The notes beneath the pieces are model-generated. The model was not told where the DNA came from. It saw nothing but the letters and a program-made list of their open reading frames with translations, and did not search any database. This document shows, piece by piece, positions 62,835-64,000 of a stretch of DNA of 64,000 nt. Position numbers and translations under genes: made by a program. This DNA comes from Escallonia rubra (taxonomy: Eukaryota > Streptophyta > Magnoliopsida > Escalloniales > Escalloniaceae). The stretch is from the NCBI GenBank assembly GCA_033065855.1, contig JAVXUO010002525.1:1-64000 (forward strand), read 5' to 3'. Every line of letters starts with the position of its first letter. Position 1 is the stretch's first letter.

Positions 62835-63360
62835 GTCTTTTGTATTTAAGTTTGTTTTGCATATGACATAGATGTCATGTTTGATACCATGTCCTGTAGC
62901 AAACCCTGTTGTAGTGGGCTGTTGCCATGTGTCATAGGAAATCAATCCATGTCTTAGAGTCTATTGCCCTAACAGTGGATAAAAGAAAAAAGATCTTTAT
63001 GTCCATTGAAGGCGTACGTGTCAATTATAGGTAATTAACATGTTATGGACTCATTCTATAGGTGGAGATGAGCTTGGGGTATACGTGTGATCACATAGCA
63101 CCCTGGTGTATAATACTACACCCTAATCTACTGGATTTTACACCGATCTTAAAATCGTTTAAACATTGAGATATCTATAGAAAAAAATGTTAGAAGCCTC
63201 ATTTAGTTATAGGTTGTACCTAAATGGGTCCTTGACATGTTATCGATAATGTGCAAAGCGGCAGAGAGTTTGAATTTGATAAGCGTCAGAATGCGAGTTT
63301 GAGTTGGATAAGCGTCACAATACGAGTTTGGAAAGTGCATGAAGGCCTCATTTTAGGCAC

Positions 63361-64000
63361 TAGGGATGGCAATTTGATCCGCACTTGGCAGATATCCGAC
63401 CCGCCCCAATCCTATAGGAACGGTCTCTTTTTTTTTTCTTTATTAACGTTGACTGGGCTATGGTGTGGGTATGGTAGTTAATTTTAAAACCCTTAACGGG
63501 TACGGATCATTTTGGTATCTAATATAACCGTCCCGTTATCCGACTCAACTCGCCCCGCATATAATAAATCCTTAATCAGATCCTAAGGTGCAATCTTAGT
63601 CATCCATCTTGCTCATATAAATAAAGGATCACAAACCTTAGCCACTATTTCGCTTTCTCTTGTTCTCTCTTTTCCCCCGTCACACACACTCACCCATTGG
63701 CACGTCTGCTCTCCGCTGCATGGTCACCTCCTTCACAGACCACCTCAACACTTCCACTCGTCCACCGTTCTCCAATTGATTCCATATGTAATCAGTCAAG
63801 GAGCTCAATGAACCCCAGTAGCATTCGATTCTATATCTAATAGGTGAATTGCCATTTCGAGGATGGCGGCTTCTAGATAGCTAGACCAGCTCTCTCGTCT
63901 TTCACCCGATGTAACTATTTTACTCACTGTCATCTTGTTCTCAATCTATAGTGTGACTTAAGTGGATTGCCCCACTTGTATGCAGGTTGGTCGTGTGGTG
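63361..64000. mobile_element. hAT/Ac-like element, second copy, cut by window edge
   Basis: It begins TAGGGATGGCAATTTG after TTAGGCAC (63353-63360), the intact left end and left target duplication of the element at 39154-40261. It continues to the window end. Confidence 0.75.

Larger units (their letters stand above)
61357..64000. repeat. Segmental duplication, copy 2 (continues past the window)
   Basis: Similarity to copy 1 starts at TAATTTTCTATGCTAT (61357, matching 34333) and continues to base 64000 (matching 39792), without the CACTA. The order, orientation and small features (GA tract, TATA box, GT tract) are preserved. Confidence 0.95.

Overview
The window is nuclear DNA of a flowering plant, most likely a woody eudicot. 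It holds intron-split genes of plant-specific families (plastid-type NAD kinase, ACC oxidase, a trichome-birefringence-like wall O-acetyltransferase and a TED6/7-type xylem protein), with AT-rich intergenic DNA full of plant transposons. A degraded plastid 23S rRNA piece also lies in one intron. The species cannot be named from the sequence.

Layout, left to right: 1-2026 holds a pair of diverged direct repeats that may be old LTRs. A 7,980-bp CACTA element (5972-13951, TSD GAA) carries a decayed TNP2-type transposase on the minus strand. A truncated Ty3/Gypsy fossil of the Tat-like lineage lies at 16200-20085. A foldback hairpin (21226-21472) sits just upstream of an eight-exon NADK2-like gene (21605-30819). 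That gene looks pseudogenised, and its introns hold a 175-bp tandem duplication, a hAT-type element and the plastid rDNA scrap. An intact ACC oxidase gene follows on the minus strand (33534-35300). Its upstream flank was later invaded by a 2.8-kb non-autonomous CACTA (35818-38646), and a hAT/Ac-like element lies beyond (39154-40261). After a Copia solo LTR (42374-43610) comes a 1.4-kb inverted-repeat element that captured a piece of the endocytosis gene TPLATE (45339-46779). Next are the intact TBL gene (47573-50612) and the small TED6/7-like gene (51444-51845).

The right part is a nest of transposons: a minus-strand LINE (52188-59578) is split by a hAT-type element (52417-58909, 8-bp TSD), which is itself split by a 5.8-kb Mutator-like element (52733-58517, 9-bp TSD). 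The Mutator-like element encodes a nearly intact MURA transposase and a convergent GRF-zinc-finger/coiled-coil/membrane protein. A Helitron (about 59579-61260) is inserted in or beside the same LINE.

From 61357 to the window end the sequence repeats 34333-39792 in the same orientation at about 97-98% identity by eye: ACC oxidase exons 1-2, promoter and flank. The copy lacks exon 3 and lacks the 2.8-kb CACTA, so it preserves the exact empty site. The simplest reading is the start of the second unit of a tandem duplication of about 27 kb that runs past the window.

Functionally, ACC oxidase makes ethylene, and the TBL and TED6/7-like genes both belong to cell-wall (secondary-wall/xylem) biology. 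Nothing suggests co-regulation beyond ordinary plant gene adjacency. The most unusual material is in the transposons: empty-site evidence, three-level nesting, a two-gene Mutator-like element, CCCTAA-rich leader arrays upstream of two unrelated transposases, and TPLATE capture.
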